A DNA stretch of 64,000 nt, taken from contig NC_049996.1 of NCBI RefSeq assembly GCF_000003815.2, positions 14,613,149-14,677,148 of the forward strand, given 5' to 3'. The stretch comes from Branchiostoma floridae (Eukaryota > Chordata > Leptocardii > Amphioxiformes > Branchiostomatidae). Both the position numbers and the translations under genes were made by a program. Shown in pieces: positions 46,184 through 56,404 of the stretch. The notes under the pieces were generated by a model. That model searched no databases and was not told where the DNA came from. It saw only the letters and a list, made by a program, of their open reading frames with translations. The stretch's first letter is position 1. Every line of letters starts with the position of its first letter.

Positions 46184-47220
46184 CACTGACGTTTTTAAGA
46201 GCTGGCCTGTCTTTGGGACTTTTTTTTACAAAGTCTATATACTCTAGCTATAAAGGTGTTCAGTTGCTACAAATCGTAGTAGAATTCAGAATCATACATT
46301 CATATGCCAACAACGTGCTGAGACAGACGTTATAAGAGCCTTGTGACGCTTCAACCATTTTCTAACAATCACAGTAAAATTCATAAATTCACGTGCCAAA
46401 AACTTGCTGTCACAGACGTTTTTCAGAAAATGAAGACCTACTGGCATACGGAATTTTCCTTCCATAGCGTCCGGAGATACTCGTATGCAGCTAATCTAAC
46501 GGTTTAGTTTTTTTTTCGTAGAGAACGAGACGATCAGGACGGATTTCTCACTCACGTGCCAAAAACTTGCTGACACAGACGTTTTTAAGACCCGACTTGT
46601 CTTTCTGATTTTCATGCAAAACTCGAGCAAATGTTTCTAAAGACAAATCGTAAAGGAAGCTTAATACCGAATTTAGGCAGTGTTCTAGCTAAAAATGTGT
46701 ATTTCTCACGCAGGTGTCACTCACGTGCCGAAAACTTGCTGAGACAGACGTTTTTAAGAAATGTATTGTCTCTGTCACTCTCGAGCAAAACATGTTTTTA
46801 AAGAGAAATCTTTAACACCGAATTTAGGCAGTACCTAAACGTTTTTCTAGCGTATTTCTGGCCTGTCTTTGAGACTTTTAAACGTCTGTACACTTTATCT
46901 AAACTTCATTTATTAGAAGTCGCATTAGAATTCATAGACTCACGTGCTTGGAACTTGCTGGGGTAGTCACTACCTTGTCTTGTCCTGCACCGTCCTGTCT
47001 TTGTGACTTTGTAAAATGTCTTTAAATTTATTACTCTCATTTTCTCACCATACAAAAGTCGATTCATAAACAAACTCATGGGCCCCGAACTTGCTGTGAT
47101 AGTCTTGTGCATGTCTTTGCCACTTTTTCCACACATACAATAATTTATGCGCTAGTTATCGCAGTAGAATTCATAAACATAGTCCCCTGTGCGACACTTG
47201 CTGAGTTGGTTATTTCATCT
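46131..47220 (+). repeat. Repeat family 4, CACGTGCCAAAAACTTGCTG
   Basis: The phrase CTCACGTGCCAAAAACTTGC plus TGACACAGACGTTTTT recurs in full or degenerate form near 46161, 46310, 46391, 46548, 46722, 46940, 47080 and 47185. Between copies lie pieces of family 1. Two copies (46131-46200 and 46521-46590) are almost identical over 70 bp while all others are well diverged. Confidence 0.8.
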
Positions 47221-47502
47221 GTGTATTTGGCCAACTTCTATTACTTTTCCAGCGACATATGGAGCCTGGAAGCAGCTCCGAACCAAAGCCCTGCGTGCTA
47301 AACGGCAATATAGCCGTACAATCCTAAGATTCCAGCAGAAGTCAGCAAAGTAAACAGCCTTACACGTGAATCAAACAACAGACTGGACCTGAAAGGGTGT
47401 AACAAGCTTAAGTCGCGAAACAAAATAAGGGACAAATAAACTGAGACGGGGGAAACAAGGCGTGAAATAAACGCACGCAGCCGCATGGCTTCTCTAATGT
47501 TT
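47221..47502. other. No gene recognised
   Basis: Short unique stretch between the repeat cluster and a dispersed element. Confidence 0.5.
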
Positions 47503-47740
47503 GGCAGTCTTTACCAGGCTCCGACCTGGCTGAATAGGGGACTGGCCAAGTCAGGAATAAAAGCCTAGTAGCTAGGAGTTTAATCAGCCTAAGAGAGTGA
47601 ACTGACCGGCCGGTGGATAGCTGGATAGACTGCAAAAGACTGACTGAGATCCCGTGACGACTTATTTGTCCCTATTTCGAATTCGCCAAATTCCTCTCTT
47701 TTGTCATCCAGCTGACGCGTCTGCTTGGAGACTACTGGCT
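47503..47740. mobile_element. Dispersed element copy D
   Basis: It starts with GGCAGTCTTTACCAGGCTCC, then GGCCAAGTCAGGAATAAAAG, GAACTGACCGGCCGGTGGAT, ACTTATTTGTCCCTATTTCG and CATCCAGCTGACGCG, ending GCTTGGAGACTACTGG. Its right part is closest to the copy at 10332 and its left part matches 35562-35640, so it is the most complete copy in the window. Confidence 0.82.
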
Positions 47741-47972
47741 TGGTGCACTCTGTCTACTGTGGGTACCTGTCCGGCTTTGGAAAAAGTGGTCTCATAGCCT
47801 TTTTGAGCCTGTATGGGTAGTAGGTTGTACAAAATTGTTATCTACCGTGTCTAGGGCACGGTAATCGGAGATGGAGCCATAAAAAGTAGCCATAATGTAC
47901 AAATGATTCACACAATAAACGCCATGTATACATTTTTGTCCAGTTTTAACTTTCAGAATGTTTTCTCATCTA
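47741..47972. other. No gene recognised
   Basis: Unique sequence up to the gap. Confidence 0.5.
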
Positions 47973-48562
47973 NNNNNNNNNNNNNNNNNNNNNNNNNNNN
48001 NNNNNNNNNNNNNNNNNNNNNNNNNNNNNNNNNNNNNNNNNNNNNNNNNNNNNNNNNNNNNNNNNNNNNNNNNNNNNNNNNNNNNNNNNNNNNNNNNNNN
48101 NNNNNNNNNNNNNNNNNNNNNNNNNNNNNNNNNNNNNNNNNNNNNNNNNNNNNNNNNNNNNNNNNNNNNNNNNNNNNNNNNNNNNNNNNNNNNNNNNNNN
48201 NNNNNNNNNNNNNNNNNNNNNNNNNNNNNNNNNNNNNNNNNNNNNNNNNNNNNNNNNNNNNNNNNNNNNNNNNNNNNNNNNNNNNNNNNNNNNNNNNNNN
48301 NNNNNNNNNNNNNNNNNNNNNNNNNNNNNNNNNNNNNNNNNNNNNNNNNNNNNNNNNNNNNNNNNNNNNNNNNNNNNNNNNNNNNNNNNNNNNNNNNNNN
48401 NNNNNNNNNNNNNNNNNNNNNNNNNNNNNNNNNNNNNNNNNNNNNNNNNNNNNNNNNNNNNNNNNNNNNNNNNNNNNNNNNNNNNNNNNNNNNNNNNNNN
48501 NNNNNNNNNNNNNNNNNNNNNNNNNNNNNNNNNNNNNNNNNNNNNNNNNNNNNNNNNNNNNN
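47973..48562. other. Assembly gap (590 N)
   Basis: Undetermined bases. The gap is followed at once by a tandem repeat, which probably caused the assembly break. Confidence 1.
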
Positions 48563-49015
48563 ACCCTAGATTACATTGACAGCTGCATTAGACAGCTTTG
48601 GATCTTTCTCATTTAAGAACATAACTATTTCTTCTATTGTGATCGCGTTAAAGATTCAATGTCAGACACTTTTAAAAATGTCAAACACTTTTAAACGGAA
48701 ACCCCTAACCCCCCACACTCACCCCATCCCCTACCATGGATCAACATTGACAGCTGCATCATACAGAAGGCATATTCGGTCAGGTCTCTTCTCTCCCTCC
48801 CCAGTCATACAACAGTGAGGGTTCCCATTCAAGTTTCTTCTTTCGTGATTAATTTATCGTTACTTTCAATCACAAACACACTTGAATCGAAACCCCTAAC
48901 CCCCTCGCACTCACCCCATCCCCTACCCTGGATCAACATTGACAGCTGCATCATACAGACGACATATATGGTCAGGTCCCTTCTCTCCCTCCCCAGTCAT
49001 ACAACAGTGATCTTT
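48563..49015 (+). repeat. About 190-bp tandem repeat at gap edge
   Basis: Two near-identical blocks (48695-48819 and 48885-49010) contain AAACCCCTAACCCCC, CACTCACCCCATCCCCTACC and CATTGACAGCTGCATCATAC, and end with CCCAGTCATACAACAGTGA. A partial, older copy (CATTGACAGCTGCATTA) starts right at the gap edge. The true copy number is unknown because of the gap. Confidence 0.88.
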
Positions 49016-49099
49016 AATTTCACAATGACACAGGCACCCCCTCCCTACGGCGGTCAAACTTAATGGCATCCCATTCCACACCTTCCATTCCTTCCCTCG

Positions 49100-49765
49100 T
49101 AAAAAAAAAACGCCATCCTTTTACCGTTTCCGCGGGGCTATTTGAATAATTCGGCGCTGTAAAACTCACCCATCTCTCTCGGATCGGCAGTCACCGTGAC
49201 CAGATATATCGGGGAAATGTTTTTTGACAAGATTTAATCTTCCCGCGACAGCCAATAATTCAGTGGTAATATATCAAGCGGACCCGAATACGGCTTAGGC
49301 GGAACATAGCACATAATTGAGCAACTTTATTGTTTACGGGCAGTCTAAATCACGGCTTGTAACAGCTCTTTATGATATATGAACTGACCACCTCGGTATT
49401 TGATGGATATATCATACCATAACATCACCCTCATATTTCACCACTTTATGGATGTAATCATGTATTTTCAACTGATGAATTATGTGAATGTTTTTGTGAA
49501 AATTAATAAAACGTTCATGATTTCGAATCACAGAAACATAAAGAGCGTTTTTATTTTTCTCGGACACTTGGGCAATAAAAAAGGCCCACAAAATTCGGCG
49601 TGAGATGTGACCGAATAAAAAACCTGACGGGGCTAATCTGGTTTTATTGGAAACTATTGAAAGGAGAAGAGGTTTGGCAGGACGCTGGAATTGGCTGTAA
49701 TAAAGTTTCTGACCGAGCTGACCAGGCTTAGACGGAGTAGTTTTACTGAGTGAGGCTGGATTGAG
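49100..49765. promoter_or_regulatory. Candidate enhancer-like unique block
   Basis: A repeat-free island between two repeats. It is dense in homeodomain-type cores (AATAATT, TTAATAAA, GCTAATC, CAATAAAA near 49570), with a Cdx/Hox-like TTTATTG at 49327. CpG words are also present despite AT richness. No frame has coding character. Conservation data would be needed. Confidence 0.25.
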
Positions 49766-50230
49766 GACAGGTGTGACGAGATGGGTGGAGGGGGGGGGGG
49801 GCAAAAATTCATTTTCTCTCTTTTTTATTCATTTAGATTTTACAAGGTCATAATGCTTGGACTCAAATAGTATTTGTGTTTTGTGTGTTTAATTACAAGG
49901 AAGGAAACATGATTCTTGTCTTGTATGTGTTATGTGTTATACCTGTCTCCATTTCTGTCTGTCCATTTGTTCTCTCTTTCTCTCTCTCGCTCACTCCATG
50001 TCTCTTTCCTTTTCAGTGTCTCTCTGTCTTTCGATTTTTCTCTCTTTGTGTGTAATTAAGTGTGTGTGACAGGTGTAACGAGATTGGGAGAGGTCACAAA
50101 CTCACAACTATTTTTTATTAATTTTATATTATGTTGGATTGTTTACTTTTTTGCAATGTCATGATGCTTGTGTACAAGGTGTGTTTGTGTTCATGGTCCT
50201 TACTTTACGTCACCACAAGGGATTTAAGTA
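49766..50230 (+). repeat. Two diverged copies of a roughly 300-bp unit, CT-rich between
   Basis: GACAGGTGT(G/A)ACGAGAT, an (A/T)-rich TTTTTTATT block, AATG(T/C)(T/C)ATGCTTG words and GTGTTTGTGTT recur at 49767-49905 and 50068-50225. Pyrimidine-rich TCTCTCTTTCTCTCTC DNA lies between and after. A poly(G) run is at 49788-49801. Confidence 0.65.
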
Positions 50231-50350
50231 TTATCTTTGGTCTCTCTGTCTCTCTTTTTCTCTCATCTCTTAGACTTGATTGTTTATTTAACTCTGAATA
50301 GTATCTAGGACAGAAAGCGTGATAGTTGGAAAAACTTGTTTTTGTGTTGT

Positions 50351-50460
50351 AGTGAAAAATGTGATAGCACCCCTCTATCACATTAATTCACTAGTAAGAG
50401 CGCAGAGATTGTGACTTAGTGAAAAAGTGTGATAGCACCCCTCTATCACATTAATTCAGT
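50351..50460. repeat. Two copies of a bipartite hairpin
   Basis: TGTGATAG-CACCCCT-CTATCACA is a perfect 8-bp stem with a 7-base loop, present at 50360 and 50428 (68 bp apart). In the first copy an outer stem, TAGTGAA pairing with TTCACTA, encloses it after short AAAA/TTAA bulges. In the second the outer stem is partly eroded. The conserved inner stem and loop suggest a small palindromic mobile element or a structured site. Confidence 0.7.
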
Positions 50461-51120
50461 TAGGGGATAATTCTTGTCTAAATGCGTACTCATAGTTTCA
50501 TCTCATCTCTTTCAAGCAATTGATATCTCTGATATACAATATCTGGTGGAATTTCGAACACACAGTTTCTTGCTAGGCTGCATGTGCAACGCAATAACTG
50601 CTGCATGCCAGTATAGACATGTAGTTAGATCCAGATTCTGGCATAGCACATGAAATGTGTGTAAATAATGTATTACGAATGTTATAGCATTCAATTTAAA
50701 AAAAAAAAGATATAGAGGGGGTGTTACAAGTTTAAAAGCCCCCCAACCCCCACCCCCCACAAAAAACTTTTCCAGTTAACTTTAGTGTGGCAAGGTAGGC
50801 TTTCTTACAGTGAACAATGGCTCAGGTTTCAAGGGTGGGTCTTGTGCCCTTGCGGCGAAGTGTGTAACTGCACCTAAGGCATTTCGGCTGGTGATACTTA
50901 GAACTTGGGCTCATTCAAAGTGGAAATGTGTGTCCTTCTGTTACAATAATGCTCTATTAAACTGAATTCTTCGTTGCAGGAATAACGGTTTATAGGTTTA
51001 GACATTAGAAATTCCTCCAATGATTGCAAAAGCCGCCAATAACTGTAAGAAACTTATCCCATACTACAACTTCTGTATTAGTTAGATAAGCGTTAAGTTA
51101 TAGAACTGTAGTTATGTAGA

Positions 51121-51170
51121 TGCCATACTTTGTACCCCGTACAATTGTTGTGCAATAAAACTATCTCTAC
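51121..51170 (+). mobile_element. LINE 3' end
   Basis: ACTTTGTACCCCGTACAATT, then GTTGTGCAATAAAACTATC. It matches the minus-strand end at 29713-29800 and includes the AATAAA signal. Confidence 0.65.
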
Positions 51171-51690
51171 GTATACACAATGAAGCATACGTACTTGTTT
51201 CTTCTCTCCGCAGACATTATCCACACTCTGAAGTAACAGAGGCCCTATAATGATATGTTATTATATGGCACATATACTCCTTCAGTCGGATTGTTCTTTG
51301 CTGTATATATGTTTTAACCCTTGAGTTACTGCCAGTCTATTTCTTTTCTTCTTTTTTTTCTTTTTTTTTTCAGAATGAAATCGGCAATGTTAGTTCTGAT
51401 TCGATGCGATACTACAGGGCAACCGATTTTTGTGTACGACACACTCGAGAATATCCGAAGAATAGTCTCGAGCTCAGTTTGCGATCGTCCAACGATCGGG
51501 CGACGATCGAACGAACAATGTGACCGGGCCCTAACGTTTCACATTCAAATTAAGCAAACGAATCCATACAATATATCCTATACCACTCTATCAAGAAGAG
51601 AAACTTACATATATCATATCTTTTATTTTTTTTAAAGCAGCATGTACGGTATGTATATAAATAAAGTCTAGCCTTGCGTTCCTGTTACTC
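51171..51690. other. Unique DNA with a long pyrimidine run
   Basis: A pyrimidine tract ending in TTTTTTTTTTCAG at about 51373 resembles an acceptor. The following frame is open to 51635 but AT-rich at its end. GATCG words are repeated at 51483-51510 (GCGATCGTCC, CGATCGGGCG, ACGATCGAAC) and the stretch ends GTGACCGGGCCCTAAC, which may be one end of a DNA transposon. I see no partner end. Confidence 0.3.
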
Positions 51691-51699
51691 TCTTTGTAT

Positions 51700-51875
51700 C
51701 TGACTTACTGAATTTAGTCCCTATGGAGCATGAATGTGCAATAGACTTCGTTGTCATTGTCATCAAAACATTGGTTTCTACGTTTTTGTCCGTAAGTTTG
51801 CGAACCGTATTGGCTTTACTTGCATAACGATGAAATAAACGTCATTGTCATTGTCATCAAAACAGTGCTTTCTAC
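51700..51875 (+). mobile_element. Two LINE 3' ends with (ATTGTC)n tails
   Basis: GAATTTAGTCCCTATGGAGC, then ATGAATGTGCAATAGACTTC and GTTGTCATTGTCATC at 51708-51765, is followed by GATGAAATAAACGTCATTG, TCATTGTCATC at 51828-51865. Both end in the same hexanucleotide tail, so this may be one insertion with a duplicated end or two independent ones. Confidence 0.65.
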
Positions 51876-52079
51876 ATTTGTCCGTATTTTTGAGAGCCGT
51901 ATTGGCAGCTAGCTTCACTCTCACAAGAGAAAGATGTGTCGGCACAAGTACCACTTGTGTAAAGCCTTCTCCACACCTACCGGCTACCTGTGCAGCTCAC
52001 TAACTACCCCGGAATACCAAATAGTAGTCGGCTGACCGTAGCTAAGTACCGTACGCAACAATTTTCTCAGTTTGGCTGC

Positions 52080-52545
52080 CGATGATAATGGAAAGCAACG
52101 CTTCATAATGGCAGCTAACGACCAGAATTAATGCCAAATTCATGCGATGTAGGGAAGAATAATTGTGGCGGGATAGTCTATAAGTAGGGTATCAGCCCGA
52201 CGCGGATGGGTGGGAAACCGATCTGTCACGAACTTCTGCAGGAATCAGGAAGACCATTCATCATATTCGGTCCAGCGGAAGGCGGGAGCGAAGGGTCGCC
52301 GGCGCGGGAAACAATTTTTCATGGAGCAGGCCGCGCGAAAAATGGGCAAAACGGCGCGCCGGCTGTGTGGCTGCGTGTACGTGACGCGCGCGCAGAATCC
52401 TTAAAACGGTGGGCAAGGAACTTCACATGATTTTGAAGACAAGGGTAAACAAATATCTGTCTTTAAGATCGAGTGCTGTAACCCAAAACGAATAAGTGGC
52501 TCCATGAGCCTTGTTTTGTGGTGAACTTTTGTAGTAAATAATCTA
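52080..52545. other. Unique block, CpG-rich in its second half
   Basis: AATTAATGCC and AATAATTG words are followed by CpG-rich DNA (GGCGCGCCGGC near 52352). Two short frames stay open because of composition. Part of it (52329-52425) is duplicated at 53133-53220. Confidence 0.35.
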
Positions 52546-52547
52546 AA

Positions 52548-52680
52548 CTCACTCACTCACTCACTCACTCAATCGCTCGCTGGCTCACTCACTCACTCAC
52601 TCACTCACTCACTCACTCACTCACTCACTCACTCACTCACTCAATCAATCAATCAATCACTCACTCAATCACTCACTCAG
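52548..52680 (+). repeat. (CACT)n microsatellite with (AATC)n segment
   Basis: Over 25 tetranucleotide CACT units, interrupted by CAATCGCTCGCTGG and by AATC units near 52640. Confidence 0.97.
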
Positions 52681-52713
52681 TTCCGTACGTTGTAATATCC
52701 GTAGGAGCAGTAG

Positions 52714-52965
52714 ATGTCGGTCCACAAATAATGCGGAACATACAAAGAACATATAACATACAAATGTACTCCTTACATGATAGAATAGAACATACAAAGA
52801 ACATAGAACATACGAATGTACTTATTCATTACAGTATGTCGGCCCACAAATAACATAGAACATACAAAGAACAGAGAACATGCAAATGTACTAATATTAC
52901 AGTATGTCGGTCCACAAATAACATAGAACGCACAAAGAACAAAGAACATACAGATGTACTCGTGA
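52714..52965 (+). repeat. About 80-bp minisatellite, three copies
   Basis: GTCGG(T/C)CCACAAATAA, (T/C)ACAAAGAACATAGAACATAC and AAATGTACT blocks recur starting near 52716, about 52838 and 52906. The inner GAACATACAAA word is itself repeated. Confidence 0.88.
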
Positions 52966-53372
52966 TCAATAAAATCAAATTTTGAGCAGCCAAAACTTAT
53001 AAGGTCTAAATGACAATGCTAACCAAAACCAGCCAACAACACTCTACCTAAAGACCAGGTAAAATTTAATAAGTGTTTTAATTGGTTACTAAGTGTTTCA
53101 ATCGGTTAGTCTACAATACAAAGTTAAGACCTGGCCGCGCGAAAAATGGGCAAATCGGCGCGCTGGCAGCTGTATGCCTGCGTACATGCCGCGCAGAATA
53201 CTTAAAATAAAGTCGTAAAAAGTTCGTGCGAAATTCAGACAGCGATACTTCATCTACGCTCAGGTGAAAGGAAAATCGGCGGTGTTGAGAAATAATCTGT
53301 TCCGAGTCATACAGCGCAGCAATAAAGGGGTGAAAATGGAGACGTATTGTTCATAACCACACTCGAATCATT

Positions 53373-53690
53373 CTTATCATGTGTGACAAGAAGAAAGCAT
53401 CCATTTATATCCGTTTTGGTAAACATGATTACAGGGTTCTTTAAACACAATTCTCTTCATAAATGAAATTTTTGACAATGGCATCTAAAAATTTGATAAG
53501 ACAAACAGTAAGCTGACAACACAAAAATCTCTCTTATCATGTGTGACAAGCTTAAGAAGAAAGCATCCATTTATATCAGTTTTGTTAAACATCACAATTG
53601 CAAGGTTTTTTAAACACAATTCTCTTCATGAATGAAATTTTTGACAATAGCATCTAAAAATTGAATAAGACAAACAATAAGCTGTCAAAT
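53373..53690 (+). repeat. 160-bp tandem duplication
   Basis: CTTATCATGTGTGACAAG, AAGAAAGCATCCATTTATAT, TAAACACAATTCTCTTCAT and GACAATGGCATCTAAAAAT occur from 53373 and again from 53533 with few differences. Confidence 0.9.
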
Positions 53691-53772
53691 TTTCATGATT
53701 GAAACATTTCCAGAAATCGGTTTGAATGGAAGCAGTGAACTGTCCCAGATTTCTGCTGATATAGATATCAAG

Positions 53773-53841
53773 GCGTCCATTGTCTGTATAATAGAATCGG
53801 GTGCGCGAAACCCGGTTCTATTACAATAGCATAATGGACAC
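53773..53841. mobile_element. Short hairpin element
   Basis: A 69-bp imperfect palindrome. GTCCATTGTCTGTATAATAG, then AATCGGG, pairs with CCCGGTTCTATTACAATAGC, then ATAATGGAC, around TGCGCGAAA. It is likely a very short MITE or a deletion derivative. Confidence 0.6.
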
Positions 53842-54215
53842 ATCCACCGTTTACGCATGGAAAAACATCCTGATAAGAAACCATTTGATTTAAACGGTGC
53901 GCGTATCCCCTCTTTTTATGTGGCCGGGGTAGTAGTTAATTTTCCTGACACCATTCATCCATTACCATAGCACAACGACAGTGCTTTTTTGTGATAAAAT
54001 ACGACAAACTATTGTAGTTGTGCATGCGATTAAGATAATCTTACATGTGTATCTTTTTCATTGTGGTGATTTTGAAGTGATTAGTGATATAGACATGATT
54101 GAATTTGCGTTAGCATGGATGGAAAATGTTAAAAGACGTGATATATCCATCATTTTTGACGCTTGGTCATTCTTTTTCCGCTCTAAATGGTAATGCTTAC
54201 GTTAGAGGCGATGTG

Positions 54216-54570
54216 ACCCCAAACGCTCTCCGGTAGTTGTCAGGATCGCCGGAAAACAAAACAATTTCTGAAGGGTCTAAAACCGTTTGCCACTCGGACA
54301 AAGAGTTAGATCAAGGACTTCATTCATGTAAACTGCTCAGAAATATACTAGAATGCATCAACGATTATTCATTATTTTATAGCGTAAGACTATTAAAAGA
54401 CGTTTAAGGAATAAAGGCATATATACCCCAAACGCTCTCCGGTAGTTGTTAGGATCGAAAAACAAAACAATTTCTGAAGGGTTTAAGACTTGCCACTCGG
54501 ACGAAGAGAGTTAGATTGCGAACTTAACTCATGTAAAGTGCTCGGAAATTTACTAGAATGTGTTAAAATT
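54216..54570 (+). repeat. 209-bp tandem duplication
   Basis: ACCCCAAACGCTCTCCGGTA, AACAAAACAATTTCTGAAGG, TGCCACTCGGAC and TACTAGAATG blocks start at 54216 and again at 54425. Confidence 0.9.
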
Positions 54571-56236
54571 CACAATCATTATCACCGTATTTAAACATTT
54601 GAAGAGCATCATGTACCAGACCTCCTTGTAAATGCAACATTGTGCTTAGAATTGGAAACGTTCGGAACACTTGCCTTATCTAGAAAAGCGTTTAAAAAAA
54701 AGAGAACACAATTAACATGTCAAAACGTATCTTAATACAGATTCGGTGGAATTTAAAAAAAATATTCATTATCTTACAGCGTAAGACGTTATTCATATAT
54801 TTGAGTTAAAATTCAACGAATCTTCATTATTTTACACGTGTCCCTTCTCTGGACAAAAATCTGCATTTGCCTAATGGAGTATAACGTTTTTGTTATACCC
54901 TAATAGGCAATACAAATATTCAATATGCGCCATTACTTCTATGTGAATAGACAAGATTCCAATCTAATGCGTAACGGCATAATATTGTTTGCCGACATGT
55001 ATTACTCTGTTGCCTTGCTATTATTGCTTTTGCGTGCATATTTGTAATATCATAATATATTGTTCCTAAGGCAGGGGTACCACATTGTTGTTTCTGTTTG
55101 TCCACATATTTTACCGTTGAGAGATTTAAAAACGACAGCGGGGATCTGATTTCAAAATGGGGATTGAATGATCGCTTCTAGATTTGTCAACTTGACGGTG
55201 TAATATATATTCATGACATAAATGCGTCATAAAAATGCCAGCTTGTTTGGAAACAATAGACACACGAGAAAACGTTTTGACAATGTTGACATTAAGTCGC
55301 ATTAATACAATAATGATGACTTAATGAGTTTTCTTTCATATTAATGACTTTGTAGATGACATGACAATAGTTTACATGTATAGACATGGGCTAGGTGTAA
55401 AACAACCTAACGTATACCCAGTACAAATAATATCCTTTAAAAATGTATTTCTTAAATGTCTATCATTACCTTTGCCAGAATGGCTAAGGTTATGTTATTT
55501 ATTGTGATAAACATGTTGTCTGTTTTCTTAATCGTATGTAATATACGTTTTGCTAAATATCATTACATTGTGCTTGAATAGAAAAATTACGTTATACGTC
55601 CATTGATATTTTTGCTTCACAAGAAGAAATGTTCACACAAATATGTATATAGTTATGTTATTGTGCAATACACTTGCCTCCATATCTACAGCCAATGCTT
55701 TTGCAAAATCTAAACCCCAAAAAATATTTCCGAAATTGACTTCTAAAATGTCTGCATTCGAGGCTATGCTAAAATTCGTTGAAGGCAATCTCTTCCTAAC
55801 AACGCTTTATCCTAGGCTATCATGCTTTTATATATATTATATCTACTTTATGGCAGTTATAGCCTCTAGGCTTTTGGTAGACTAGTCCCCGAGTGGTCAT
55901 CGTTTGACCAAAACCACTCACGCCATTCCACACAATTACATTCGCTTTATTTCCTTTTGATAGACCGTCCATAGTCCTGTCCAGTGTATGGATTTATGGT
56001 GGTCAGTAGCGGAGGCGAAAGAGCGTGACTCGTCATACAAGGGGGCTTAAAGGTCCCCGTGTGGTCACCGATCGGCTGAAGGCCTTAACGCTGTCTGCTC
56101 CATTGGGTCCACTTTGTTTTGCCGTGTTGGCTCGTACATCAACCGCGGTGGTGGAGATTTATTGCGGTCCATATGGGGGGTGAAACCTCGTGTCGTGTTG
56201 TACTAGGGTCTTGACATGTCGCACAGTCAGAGCTGG
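54571..56236. other. AT-rich unique DNA
   Basis: No gene recognised. TTCATTATTTTA and GCGTAAGAC words recur at 54365-54390 and 54765-54835, remnants of the preceding repeat. The phrase GGTCCCCG(T/A)GTGGTCA(T/C)C occurs near 55887 and 56051 and as a variant near 57284, marking a low-copy dispersed repeat. Confidence 0.4.
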
Positions 56237-56404
56237 AATGGACCGATCCCAAAACTCGGCCCCTGTTCGATCATAGTTCTATTTCGAACACCTCCGTCAA
56301 AAATAGCCATTTATGTTCTACAGGGGCAGTTTTTGACGGAGGTGTTCGAAATAGAATATAGGGTTCTATTTGTTCGATATGGCGTTCGACAGGATCGGTC
56401 CATT
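56237..56404. mobile_element. Palindromic GGACCGATCC MITE, copy 3
   Basis: A 168-bp element with ends AATGGACCGATCC and GGATCGGTCCATT, identical to copy 1 over 13 bp. Inner arms TTCGAACACCTCCGTCAAAA and TTTTGACGGAGGTGTTCGAA are a perfect 20-bp inverted pair. This is the best-preserved copy. Confidence 0.92.

Larger units (their letters stand above)
52329..53220 (+). repeat. Direct duplication about 804 bp apart
   Basis: GGCCGCGCGAAAAATGGGCA, a CGGCGCGC(C/T)GGC block, and GCGCAGAAT(C/A)CTTAAAA occur at 52329 and again at 53133. The copies flank the CACT microsatellite and the minisatellite, so those repeats lie between the duplicated ends. Confidence 0.8.

Noticed and set aside
47814-47830. 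let-7-like microRNA (GGTAGTAGGTTGTA)
   Set aside because: Fourteen bases resemble let-7, but the seed lacks the GAGG start and no pairing arm is found within 80 bases. It is likely a coincidence.
47903-48616. 237-codon frame
   Set aside because: Almost all of it is undetermined bases in the 590-N gap.
52548-52965. CRISPR-like array
   Set aside because: These are a tetranucleotide microsatellite and a minisatellite without unique spacers, in an animal genome.
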